Shown one piece after another: positions 24,224-32,301 of a stretch of DNA of 64,000 nucleotides; within the stretch, counting starts at the first letter, position 1; each line of letters begins with the position of its first letter. The notes beneath the pieces were generated by a model that was given only the letters and a program-made list of their open reading frames with translations, had not been told where the DNA came from and ran no database searches. A program made the position numbers and the translations under genes. The stretch spans positions 62,001 to 126,000 of the forward strand of contig NZ_BCNM01000012.1 of assembly GCF_001514495.1 (NCBI RefSeq), given 5' to 3'. The DNA comes from Paenibacillus pabuli NBRC 13638 (GTDB lineage Bacteria > Bacillota > Bacilli > Paenibacillales > Paenibacillaceae).

Positions 24224-24814
24224 ATGGACCTACAGAAAAGCAAAAACTCACGTTTTGCGCGTTTAACACGTGCTTTGAAGCTTAATTTTCTCAAATTATT
24301 ACGTGCTCCCGGCGGGGCACATAAAGTATCTACCGGATTTGCTTTGGGTTTTGGTTTGGAACTGATCGTCATATCGACAGCATCACTGGTATATCTCGTG
24401 TTCTATCCGATTGTACGTTTGTCCGGTGGTTCACTTCCAGCAGCAATTGTGGGCAACGTGGTCGGCAAGCTCACATTCCTGCCCATCCTATTGATGCCGC
24501 TTGCCAAGCAAATTGGTTCCTGGATATTGCCAGCGCACAGCATGGGGCAGGGGCTTGTGCATGAGAGTGCCTTTATGGAGCTGTTTCGCGGCAACTGGTC
24601 CGCGCTAAGTGAACTTTTGCTCGGTGGTCTGGATATTCTGGCAGGCATGTCCGTCTTTGGAGTCATCCTGGGTGTGACTTCTTACTTTGTCGTTAAATTC
24701 TTCTATGTCAGAGCACTCAAACGTCGCTTTGAACGCCGGTTGGAGAAACGCAAGCAGGCAGCGATGTCTCCAGCTTCAGCTTCCGTGCTGATCAGGAAGA
24801 CATCACAATCATGA
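24224..24814 (+). CDS. DUF2062 domain membrane protein
   Basis: A 196-aa protein with a basic N-terminus (LTRALKLNFLKLLR) and about three hydrophobic segments. HKVSTGFALGFGLELIVIS and VGNVVGKLTFLPILLMPLAKQIG match the DUF2062 pattern (P..iA.GfAiG.f......N..t.p....). The C-terminal tail is strongly basic. Function unknown; some relatives sit next to glycosyltransferases. It is convergent with the AEC transporter gene and overlaps its 3' end by 23 bases. Confidence 0.8.
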   Translation: MDLQKSKNSRFARLTRALKLNFLKLLRAPGGAHKVSTGFALGFGLELIVISTASLVYLVFYPIVRLSGGSLPAAIVGNVVGKLTFLPILLMPLAKQIGSWILPAHSMGQGLVHESAFMELFRGNWSALSELLLGGLDILAGMSVFGVILGVTSYFVVKFFYVRALKRRFERRLEKRKQAAMSPASASVLIRKTSQS

Positions 24815-25721
24815 TCGGCAGAATGGCCATGGACGCAGCGGTTGTCCACAGAATACAACGGGACACAAACTGCGGAGAGGCATTGAATTGCTCGGCCAAG
24901 ATTACCGCGTTGACTGCAGTCGGCATGGACGCCAGGATCAGCAGCACACTGAATAACGTTCCTTCAATCTGAAGTGCCGTCAGGATCAGATACGAGAGCA
25001 CGGGCGCTGCGGCAAGTCGTACGACAAGCCCCGTCCAGAATGCTTTGCGGACATTGGGTTTCCAAGGTTCGACGGAACCACGCGGTCTTAACATCTGTGC
25101 ACCGAGAATGGCCAGTACGACAGGGGAGTAACCGGCTGCAAGCATGGAGATGCCTCCATCCAGTGCCACTGGCAAACTCAGATTGGATGCACGCAGGATG
25201 ATGGCTATCGCAGCAGCATAGATGGAAGGCATGCGGAAGACGGACAGAATCGCATTTTTGACTGTGAATTCGGATCTGGCGGCGAAAAAGATACCTACCG
25301 TGTTGACAATGACCATCTGTCCGATGACATATACCGAAGCTTTATCCAGTCCAAGCTGTCCAAAGGCAAGCAATACAAGCGGGAGCCCATAATTCACGCA
25401 GTTCGTAAACGTGGAGACAAGGGTAAGTCCCGCTTTTTCGCTTGCGCCAAGATGGAATATGCGGCTGAGCAGCTCAGCTAATGCCCATAGAGCGAGTAGA
25501 TTGATCACAGAAAACCAGAAGGTGCCGGTTACATCTGTCCATGTAATCTCAGCATGCAGCAGTGTATCAAAGATAAGCGCAGGGCTCAAAATATAAAGGG
25601 AAAAGGTCGACAGCGGCCGGGTGTCCCAATGTTTGAACTGTTTTAGCAGAATGCCTCCAATCACCGGAAGGGATATGGGCAGAAATACATGATATAACGT
25701 GAGCAGAAATGAATTAAACAA
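24792..25721 (-). CDS. AEC family transporter (auxin efflux carrier type)
   Basis: A 309-aa membrane protein with about ten helices: LPISLPVIGGILLKQF at the start, the conserved SPALIFDTLL, a TFTNCVNYGLPLVLLAFG motif (N..GxP, a family hallmark) near residue 107, and ASMPTAVNAVILAEQF in the C-terminal half. Such carriers export organic acids such as malate or malonate in bacteria. It starts at TTG 25721, with AAAGGA about eleven bases upstream. It is a single gene, convergent with the DUF2062 gene. Confidence 0.87.
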   Translation of the reverse strand: MFNSFLLTLYHVFLPISLPVIGGILLKQFKHWDTRPLSTFSLYILSPALIFDTLLHAEITWTDVTGTFWFSVINLLALWALAELLSRIFHLGASEKAGLTLVSTFTNCVNYGLPLVLLAFGQLGLDKASVYVIGQMVIVNTVGIFFAARSEFTVKNAILSVFRMPSIYAAAIAIILRASNLSLPVALDGGISMLAAGYSPVVLAILGAQMLRPRGSVEPWKPNVRKAFWTGLVVRLAAAPVLSYLILTALQIEGTLFSVLLILASMPTAVNAVILAEQFNASPQFVSRCILWTTAASMAILPIMIVMSS

Positions 25722-25936
25722 CCGAATTCAGTCCTTTCTGGATGAAAAACCTATTTTATCATAGCAGAAGTTGACCTTTGTCGGGAATGGATTTTGGTCG
25801 TGTCTTGCGGAATGAGTATAGGTTGAGGACGCTCCTTTCATGGATGAGCAGGGACGTTGGATTGCTATTTTGATATGGCAGATTTATTATAGAAGAGGTG
25901 CAACGAGATTACATACACATAGAGGAGGAAACTGTA

Positions 25937-27019
25937 ATGAGTGAATCAAAACGCTTGCTCGTATTGGTCGGCTCTTATGCTGAAGCGGAAAATGAGGGCA
26001 TTTACGCATATGAATTGAATGAGGATACAGGTAACCTCTCCAAGCTGGACGGCATCGCGGGTGTGAAAAACCCAACGTTTGTAAACGTGGATGCTGAAGG
26101 TAAGAAACTGTATGCGATCGGTGAAACGGCGTCTGCCGAAGGCAATAAAATGTCTGAAGCTGTAACTCTGAGCATCGATCCTTCTACAGGGAAATTGTCA
26201 TTGCTGAATCGTCATGACTCCATTTCGGCTCCACCATGTCATATCCAACGTGATCCTTCAGGACGTTACTTGATCCTCTCCAGCTATCATGGTGGTCTGG
26301 TAGGACTGCAAGCCTTGACGGATAACGGTGAAGTTGGCGTACTTCTGGACGAGAAAAAACATGAAGGCAAAGGCGCGCATCCTGAGCGTCAGGACAAGCC
26401 GCATGTGCATTCCGCATTCTTCAGCCCGGATGGCAAATACATGATGGTACAGGATCTGGGTGCGGACAAAATCGCAATCTACTCCATAGATGCAGACAAG
26501 AACGAACTCGTACTGCACAGTGAAACCAAAACACATCCGGGTGCAGGACCTCGTCACTTGGCATTCCATCCGAATGGTCAATTCGCCTATGTCATTAACG
26601 AAGTGGATTCCTCCATTACGTCTTTCCGTTATGATGCAGCAGCGGGCACGTTGACAGAGGTTTCCACCGTGTCCACATTGCCTGACGGCTATGATGGCAG
26701 TGAAAACACAACAGCTGAAATCGCCGTATCCAACGACGGTCGTTTTGTATACGGTTCGAACCGCGGGCATGACAGCATCGTGGTATTTGCAGTAAACGCT
26801 GAAACAGGACATTTGAAATTGGTTGAGCATGTATCTGCTGAGGGTAAACACCCACGTCACTTTGCTTTGACTCCGAATGGCAAGCTGCTGATCGCAGCCA
26901 ACCGTGATACAAACAATATGGTTTCCTTTACCGTGGATCAGGAGAGCGGACGTCTGAAATACACAGGTCACAGCACAGGTGTATCCAAGCCGGTATGCGT
27001 GAAACCTGTTTATCTGTAA
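25937..27019 (+). CDS. pgl: Lactonase family protein (6-phosphogluconolactonase type)
   Basis: A 360-aa seven-bladed beta-propeller of the YkgB/Pgl type: VGSYAEAENEGIYAYELNEDTG opens blade one, and the repeats HVHSAFFSPDGKYMMVQDLGADKI, GAGPRHLAFHPNGQFAYVINE and GKHPRHFALTPNGKLLIAANRD carry the family's HP/PRH signature. It would hydrolyse 6-phosphogluconolactone in the oxidative pentose phosphate path. ATG 25937 follows AGAGGAGG by eight bases; the upstream in-frame GTG at 25898 has no ribosome site. Single gene with terminator. Confidence 0.88.
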   Translation: MSESKRLLVLVGSYAEAENEGIYAYELNEDTGNLSKLDGIAGVKNPTFVNVDAEGKKLYAIGETASAEGNKMSEAVTLSIDPSTGKLSLLNRHDSISAPPCHIQRDPSGRYLILSSYHGGLVGLQALTDNGEVGVLLDEKKHEGKGAHPERQDKPHVHSAFFSPDGKYMMVQDLGADKIAIYSIDADKNELVLHSETKTHPGAGPRHLAFHPNGQFAYVINEVDSSITSFRYDAAAGTLTEVSTVSTLPDGYDGSENTTAEIAVSNDGRFVYGSNRGHDSIVVFAVNAETGHLKLVEHVSAEGKHPRHFALTPNGKLLIAANRDTNNMVSFTVDQESGRLKYTGHSTGVSKPVCVKPVYL

Positions 27020-27101
27020 ACCCTGGATCGCTATAAATTGGCTTGAGGCTCAAATTGATTTCAGAATCAATATGGGTTGATCTTGCTGACTTGAAACGTG
27101 G

Positions 27102-27140
27102 AAAAAGACCCTGCCTTGTATCTTGTGGCAGGGTCTTTTT
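27102..27140 (+). terminator. Terminator after the lactonase gene
   Basis: AAAAAGACCCTGCC pairs perfectly with GGCAGGGTCTTTTT around an 11-base loop. Confidence 0.95.
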
Positions 27141-27453
27141 GCCTAACGAACCCGAGCCACGTTATTAGCTCCCATTCATTCCTTGCGAATCGCCGTTTAG
27201 GGTGCGACAGGTTCATTAGCATTTATTTGTTCTTTGACACTTCGTATAACAATGAAAATAATTCAATAGTATCGTGCAAGTAACTACCTGACTTCAAAGT
27301 GCGTACTTCCTGAATGGATAGTCAGGTTCTACAATGAATGAGTAGCCATGACAAACATTGCATGCATCTGAACTGGCTCAATGGTGCAGGCTAAATATTT
27401 TAACACCTTATACGTGACATACTCATATTCGAACAACAAAGGAGAAATGAATC
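27141..27453 (+). promoter_or_regulatory. Leader/regulatory region of hxlAB
   Basis: There is no coding sequence in these 313 bases. An interrupted inverted repeat, ACCTGAC (27286-27292) and GTCAGGT (27321-27327), encloses a smaller palindrome AAGT-GCGT-ACTT (27298-27309). By position this is the control region of hxlA, and the inverted repeat is a candidate HxlR site; no confident -35/-10 pair was found. Confidence 0.4.
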
Positions 27454-28086
27454 GTGAAATTGCAATTGGCATTGGACTTGGTAAACATCCCTGAAGGTAT
27501 CGCACTGGTTAAAGAGGTTGAACAATATATTGATATCGTTGAGATTGGTACACCAATCGTTATTAATGAAGGTTTGCACGCGGTAAAAGCGATGAAAGAA
27601 GCATTCCCTAATCTGCAAGTTCTTGCAGACCTTAAAATTATGGACGCTGGTGGTTATGAAATCATGAAAGCAGCTGAAGCTGGTGCGGATCTGATCACTG
27701 TGCTTGGGGCAACCAATGATAGTACGATCAAAGGTGCAGTAGCAGAAGCGAAGAAACAAAACAAACAAGTTCTTGTGGACATGATCAACGTGCCTAACCT
27801 TGAACAGCGTGCTCGTGAAGTTGATTCACTTGGCGTAGATTACATCTGTGTACACACAGGTTATGACCTGCAAGCTGAAGGACAAAGCCCGTTCGAAGAT
27901 CTGCAAACGATCAAACGTGCTGTGAAAAACGCGAAGACGGCTGTAGCCGGTGGGATCAAGCTGGAAACATTGCCAGAAGTGATCAAAGCACAACCGGATC
28001 TGGTCATTGTGGGCGGCGGTATCACTGGACAAGCAGACAAAGCTAAAGTTGCAGCTGAGATGCAACGTCTGGTTCAGCAAGGGTAA
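27454..28086 (+). CDS. hxlA: 3-hexulose-6-phosphate synthase
   Basis: A 210-aa (beta/alpha)8 enzyme of the orotidine-phosphate-decarboxylase superfamily: LQLALDLVN at the start, VEIGTPIVINEGLHAVKAMK, the metal-site DLKIMDAG (about residues 61-68), ICVHTGYDLQ and the phosphate loop AGGIKLETLP plus VIVGGGIT. It condenses formaldehyde with ribulose 5-phosphate, the first step of the RuMP pathway. GTG 27454 is nine bases behind AAAGGAG; the ATG at 27447 is out of frame. The next gene is hxlB six bases away, so the pair is an operon. Confidence 0.95.
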   Translation: MKLQLALDLVNIPEGIALVKEVEQYIDIVEIGTPIVINEGLHAVKAMKEAFPNLQVLADLKIMDAGGYEIMKAAEAGADLITVLGATNDSTIKGAVAEAKKQNKQVLVDMINVPNLEQRAREVDSLGVDYICVHTGYDLQAEGQSPFEDLQTIKRAVKNAKTAVAGGIKLETLPEVIKAQPDLVIVGGGITGQADKAKVAAEMQRLVQQG

Positions 28087-28091
28087 GACAG

Positions 28092-28655
28092 ATGAGCAGC
28101 CGACAATATGCAGCTGACATCTTGCAGGAGCTGGAACGTACGCTGAGCCAGATCGATGACACGGAGATGCAGGCCATGGCGGAACATATTCTGGCTGCGG
28201 AGCAGGTTTTTGTGGCAGGTGCGGGCCGATCTGGCCTGATGGGAAAGGCTTTTGCCATGCGATTGATGCAGATGGGTCTACGGGTATATGTGGTTGGGGA
28301 GACCGTTACGCCAGGTATCAGTCCGAAAGACTTCCTCTTGCTATGCTCCGGCTCAGGGGAGACAGGCAGTCTTGCAGCCATGGCTCAGAAGGCAAGTAAA
28401 GCAGGGGCTCCTGTCGGTCTGATCACCATTAAACCAGAGTCCACCATAGGACAGCTGTCAGATACCGTGGTTCGTCTCCAGGCATCTGCCAAAGAGGATA
28501 CAGCGAATGCCGGAGCGGCAGTCACCATCCAGCCGATGGGCTCCCTGTTTGAACAGGGACTGCTGCTGACCATGGATGCACTGGTACTCACCATGATGGA
28601 AATGAAGAGTATGACTGGAGCAGACATGTTTGGTCGTCACGCGAACCTGGAATAG
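28092..28655 (+). CDS. hxlB: 6-phospho-3-hexuloisomerase
   Basis: A 187-aa SIS-domain protein: VFVAGAGRSGLMGKAFAMRL (sugar-phosphate loop), VVGETVTPGISPKDFLLLCSGSGETGS and the C-terminal segment around QPMGSLFEQGLLLTMDALVL, diagnostic for HxlB. It isomerises hexulose 6-phosphate to fructose 6-phosphate, so formaldehyde carbon enters glycolysis. The ribosome site lies in the end of hxlA. A terminator follows at 28695. Confidence 0.95.
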   Translation: MSSRQYAADILQELERTLSQIDDTEMQAMAEHILAAEQVFVAGAGRSGLMGKAFAMRLMQMGLRVYVVGETVTPGISPKDFLLLCSGSGETGSLAAMAQKASKAGAPVGLITIKPESTIGQLSDTVVRLQASAKEDTANAGAAVTIQPMGSLFEQGLLLTMDALVLTMMEMKSMTGADMFGRHANLE

Positions 28656-28694
28656 TTCACTTGCTTTAGACTTCATGATTTGCAGAATTGATGG

Positions 28695-28740
28695 AAGATC
28701 GGAATCCCCTTGATCAAGAGGAGATTTCGGTCTTTTCTTT
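28695..28740 (+). terminator. Terminator after hxlAB
   Basis: AAGATCGGAATC pairs with GATTTCGGTCTT (12 pairs, two G-T), followed by a T-rich tail. Confidence 0.85.
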
Positions 28741-28844
28741 TCCTTTTCTATCATTATAAGCTGTCTGGTTCACGGCTGCTTTGCATCCGGCTCATGCTGT
28801 AGTAGAATTAATACATCGGATTGAAGATGAGGAGGCTCGGAGCC

Positions 28845-29210
28845 ATGGCAGTGGAAGTCAAGGAACGGATTAATTTGAAAGAGATCAACTGTGAAAAAGA
28901 ATTGACCCTTGCTGTGATTGGCGGCAAATGGAAACTGATTATTTTATGGCATTTGGGTCTGGAAGGCACCAAACGTTTCAGTGAGTTGAAACGTCTGATT
29001 CCCCATATTACCCAGAAAATGCTGACCAACCAGTTGCGTGAACTGGAGGAAGACAAGCTAATTGAGCGCAAGGTGTATGCAGAAGTACCTCCTCGTGTGG
29101 AATATACGTTGACGGATCACGGTCAAAGCCTGATGCCTGTGCTGCATGCAATGTATAACTGGGGCAAAAACTATGGTGAAAATGTGATCTGGAAAGCTGA
29201 ATCAATTTAA
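28845..29210 (+). CDS. hxlR: HxlR-family transcriptional regulator
   Basis: A 121-aa winged-helix regulator of the HxlR/DUF24 family: the hallmark [21 protein letters not shown] with an N-terminal Cys, then [23 protein letters not shown] and a wing ending [16 protein letters not shown]. In Bacillus subtilis HxlR activates hxlAB in response to formaldehyde, and here it lies directly downstream of hxlAB in the same orientation, but behind a terminator, so it has its own promoter. ATG 28845 is nine bases after AGGAGG. Confidence 0.85.
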   Translation: MAVEVKERINLKEINCEKELTLAVIGGKWKLIILWHLGLEGTKRFSELKRLIPHITQKMLTNQLRELEEDKLIERKVYAEVPPRVEYTLTDHGQSLMPVLHAMYNWGKNYGENVIWKAESI

Positions 29211-29219
29211 GTTATAACG

Positions 29220-29266
29220 AACCGCTGGGTGTAGGGAATTTTTCCATCACCCCGCGGTTTTTTTAT
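29220..29266 (+). terminator. Terminator after hxlR
   Basis: AACCGC and GGGTG pair with CACCC and GCGGTT, followed by seven T. Confidence 0.9.
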
Positions 29267-29636
29267 ATTCTTAAATTTTGGTCAGTGGATCAAAACACTT
29301 TACTCCAAACGCAGCGGGCAGACATATCTTGAAGAGGTAGAGCTAAAAGGTTTCTGAAAGAAAGCTACATTGGAAGCATGGGCCTCGCATTTATCCCTGG
29401 ATTTCGCCCTTTTAGTTGGATTGAACTAAACGTTCACCTTTGTAAAATTGAATCAAAAAATCGGGATAACAGCGATCGGAGGGGTGTTCTGTCATCGGAG
29501 TGGGAAGTGTGAATATTCTTTAGTCTAATCTTGAACCCCTTGAACCAAAAGGCTCATTTTAGGAAATGTAAGGTATATAGCCTCCGATTATGATACGATG
29601 AGAGATATTGGAAATGTAAGGAGGATGACAAGAAAG
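29267..29636. other. Long intergenic stretch without a recognisable gene
   Basis: These 370 bases between hxlR and pepF hold no convincing coding sequence on either strand and no array or transposase. The last 60 bases will contain the pepF promoter and ribosome site. The middle has GC-rich islands (for example 29471-29510) and could be a dispersed intergenic repeat or a gene relic; nothing else in this window matches it. Confidence 0.4.
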
Positions 29637-31439
29637 ATGGAAAAAATACGTACACGCGATGAAGTAAGCCAAGAGTCGACCTGGGATCTGCGAGATTTGT
29701 TTGGAACGGATGCGGAGTGGGAGCAGGAGCTCAGATCACTGCCTGAGGCAGCTGCCTATATCGAAACGTTCAAAGGACATTTGGGTGAAAGCCCTGCGCA
29801 ATTGCTGGCCTGTCTGGATGCCCGTGAAGCACTTCAGGAACGGATTGGCAAAACAGCTTCATATGCCCGGCTTAAACAATCGGAGGACAGTACCAACCCT
29901 GTGAATATCGAGAATTCAGCCAAAGCGGGAGACATTCTATCCAATCTGTCGTCGTCCTTGTCTTTTGTCAATTCCGAGATCGTTGATCTTCCGGATGGAA
30001 CGGTAGAGCGTTATATCGAAGAGTTTCCGGGGTTGCAGCCCTATGCCCGCAGTCTGGAACGTCTGATCCAGGAAAAAGCGCATCGCCTTTCGCCCGAGAC
30101 GGAGAAAGTGCTCGCTTCCCTTGGAGAAGTGCTGGATTCTCCCTATCGCATCTATCTGCGGGGGAAACTGGCAGACATGACCTTTGACGACGCACTCGAT
30201 GGCGATGACAACAATCGTCCGCTGTCCTGGTCATTCTATGAAAATAATTATGAAATGTCATCGGATACGAAGCTGCGCCGCTCTGCTTATGCCGCGTTCA
30301 GCTCCAAGCTGAATGATTACAAAAACACCTTTGCTGAAGGCTACGCAACCGAAGTGAAGAAACAGGTCGTGCTCTCCAGGCTGCGCGGATATGATGAGGT
30401 TACCGATATGCTGCTTAGCCCGCAGCAAGTAAGCAAAGAGATGTATAACAATGTCCTGGATATTATCCAGCAGGAACTTGCACCGCACATGCGCAGACTG
30501 GCAGCTCTGAAGAAACGTGAGCTGGGTCTGGACAAGCTCTTGTTCTGTGATCTGAAAGCCCCGCTGGACCCGGAATTCAGCCCTGCCATTACATATGAGG
30601 AAGCCTGCACACTGATCCAGGAAGCCCTTGCCGTGTTGGGACCGGAATATGGTGAGATCGTGAAACGTGCATTTAGTGAACGCTGGGTTGATTACGCAGA
30701 TAATGCGGGTAAATCAACAGGAGCTTTTTGTTCGTCTATATACGGATCTCATTCCTATATCCTGATCTCGTGGGCGAACAATATGCGCGGAGCATTCACG
30801 CTTGCTCATGAAGTAGGGCATGCCGGGCATTTCATGCTTGCTGGAAAGTACCAGCGGCTTACCAATACTCGACCGTCCCTTTATTTCATAGAGGCCCCTT
30901 CAACGATGAATGAAATGCTGCTGGCAGATCATTTGTTGAAGCGTTCGGACAATCCGAGAATGCGTCGTTGGGTCATTTTGCAATTGCTGAATACGTATTA
31001 CCACAACTTTGTCACGCACCTGCTTGAAGGTGAGCTGCAGCGGCGGGTGTATGCACTTGCAACCAAGGATGAACCGATTACAGCGAAGACGCTAAGTCAG
31101 CTAAAAGGAGACATTCTCTCCGAGTTCTGGGGTCCTGATCTGGTCGTCGATGAAGGTGCCAAACTGACCTGGATGAGACAGCCTCATTATTATATGGGAC
31201 TATATCCCTACACCTATGCAGCAGGTCTGACAGCATCTACCGCTGCTGCACAGTTGATTCGGGAAGAAGGGCAGCCTGCAGTGGATCGCTGGCTTGAAGC
31301 ACTCAAATCAGGAGGGAGCCTCACGCCGCAAGAACTGATGAAGCTCGCAGGAGTCGATATGTCAGGTCCTGAGCCCATCCGATCAGCTGTGGCGTATGTG
31401 GGCAGTCTGGTCGATGAACTTGAACGTCTGTATTCGTGA
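29637..31439 (+). CDS. pepF: Oligoendopeptidase F (M3 family)
   Basis: A 600-aa zinc metallopeptidase. STWDLRDLFGTDAEWEQEL opens the helical N-terminal domain; the active site is FTLAHEVGHAGHFMLAG (HExxH), followed by IEAPSTMNEMLL, in which the downstream Glu completes the zinc ligands. The C-terminal YTYAAGLTASTAAA is typical of PepF. The enzyme cleaves peptides of about 7-17 residues in the cytoplasm. ATG 29637 lies 12 bases after AAGGAGG; ATG 29625 abuts it, so the start is slightly uncertain. Length equals the family norm. Confidence 0.93.
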   Translation: MEKIRTRDEVSQESTWDLRDLFGTDAEWEQELRSLPEAAAYIETFKGHLGESPAQLLACLDAREALQERIGKTASYARLKQSEDSTNPVNIENSAKAGDILSNLSSSLSFVNSEIVDLPDGTVERYIEEFPGLQPYARSLERLIQEKAHRLSPETEKVLASLGEVLDSPYRIYLRGKLADMTFDDALDGDDNNRPLSWSFYENNYEMSSDTKLRRSAYAAFSSKLNDYKNTFAEGYATEVKKQVVLSRLRGYDEVTDMLLSPQQVSKEMYNNVLDIIQQELAPHMRRLAALKKRELGLDKLLFCDLKAPLDPEFSPAITYEEACTLIQEALAVLGPEYGEIVKRAFSERWVDYADNAGKSTGAFCSSIYGSHSYILISWANNMRGAFTLAHEVGHAGHFMLAGKYQRLTNTRPSLYFIEAPSTMNEMLLADHLLKRSDNPRMRRWVILQLLNTYYHNFVTHLLEGELQRRVYALATKDEPITAKTLSQLKGDILSEFWGPDLVVDEGAKLTWMRQPHYYMGLYPYTYAAGLTASTAAAQLIREEGQPAVDRWLEALKSGGSLTPQELMKLAGVDMSGPEPIRSAVAYVGSLVDELERLYS

Positions 31440-31484
31440 TCAGGTTCATATAGTATACGGACAAGGTTTGTAGGGTTGTCTGCG

Positions 31485-31522
31485 TGCACCGTCTCCTTGT
31501 AGGGGGCGGTGCATCTTATTTT
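31485..31522 (+). terminator. Terminator after pepF
   Basis: TGCACCG and CTCC pair with GGGG and CGGTGCA, followed by TCTTATTTT. Confidence 0.75.
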
Positions 31523-31545
31523 GCAGAGGGAAGGAACGATGATGA

Positions 31546-32061
31546 ATGACGGTATGGAGCATATCTTCATCGATGGGTCGACTAAGCATGGACGGCTTCG
31601 GTATTTTTGACGACATGAATGATGTGCCGGGATTCGAGGGCAATCAGGGTGGCTTTTTTTCAGGATTCAATGAGTTTGGTGCAATGAGCGCGTTTGGATC
31701 AATCTTTATTGGTGGCGTTTTTCTCATTATTGCAGGTGTTATTGTATATGCCATTATTGCAGGGATACGTACATGGTCCTTAAACAATGCAGCAGCGGTG
31801 CTGACTCTGCATTCAACAATTGTGGCAAAGCGAACGAGGGTTAGCGGGGGGGCAGGGGACAGCAGTGCTACGACATCCTATTACATCACATTTGAGCTCG
31901 ACAACGGAGAACGGATAGAATTGAACGTAGGCGGGAATGACTTCGGTATGCTTGTGGAAAATGACCGGGGCATGCTGACGTATCAGGGGACAAGATTTAA
32001 GCATTTTGAAAGAGATGTGCAGCCCCAGTCCGGTACTCGCAATAACAGTTTCTATACGTAA
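31546..32061 (+). CDS. DUF2500-like membrane protein
   Basis: A 171-aa protein with one clear transmembrane helix (IFIGGVFLIIAGVIVYAIIAGI, about residues 53-74) and a C-terminal beta-rich domain: LTLHSTIVAKRTRVSGG, TTSYYITFELDNGERIELNV and MLTYQGTRFKHFER, the pattern of DUF2500 proteins (VVxKRxxxSG...YYxxFE..G.R.E..V). The N-terminus is Gly/Phe/Asp-rich. AGGGAAGGA lies about eleven bases before ATG 31546. Function unknown. Confidence 0.75.
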   Translation: MTVWSISSSMGRLSMDGFGIFDDMNDVPGFEGNQGGFFSGFNEFGAMSAFGSIFIGGVFLIIAGVIVYAIIAGIRTWSLNNAAAVLTLHSTIVAKRTRVSGGAGDSSATTSYYITFELDNGERIELNVGGNDFGMLVENDRGMLTYQGTRFKHFERDVQPQSGTRNNSFYT

Positions 32062-32071
32062 AATAACGGAA

Positions 32072-32108
32072 TAGCGGCTCCTCCCAAGTGGAGAGAGTCG
32101 TTTTTGCT
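32072..32108 (+). terminator. Probable terminator after the DUF2500 gene
   Basis: An imperfect hairpin pairing CGGCTC and CTCC with GGAG and AGAGTCG is followed by TTTTTGCT. Confidence 0.55.
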
Positions 32109-32136
32109 ATAGTCAAAATTAAGAAATCACAGGGTA

Positions 32137-32163
32137 TTCAAACGCTTACAATGATGATATACT
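32137..32163 (+). promoter_or_regulatory. cre-like site in the rhaB promoter
   Basis: TTCAAACGCTTACA (32137-32150) matches the CcpA consensus TGWAANCGNTNWCA at 12 of 14 positions and lies just upstream of TATACT (32158-32163), a likely -10. Catabolite repression of the rhamnose/lactate cluster is plausible. Confidence 0.5.
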
Positions 32164-32301
32164 CGTAAAATAAAGTAAAACAGTATAAAACAAAAATAAA
32201 CAAACAAAAAATAAAGAATAAATCACAGGGTACTGTGAGATGAAATGAAGAAATGTTTGAGAACGAACTAACGGTATGGGATGAGAGGCTGGTGAAAAGA
32301 A

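Noticed and set aside
26258-26971. 237-codon minus-strand frame inside the lactonase gene
   Set aside because: Shadow of a repetitive beta-propeller gene; Cys/Met-rich nonsense product.
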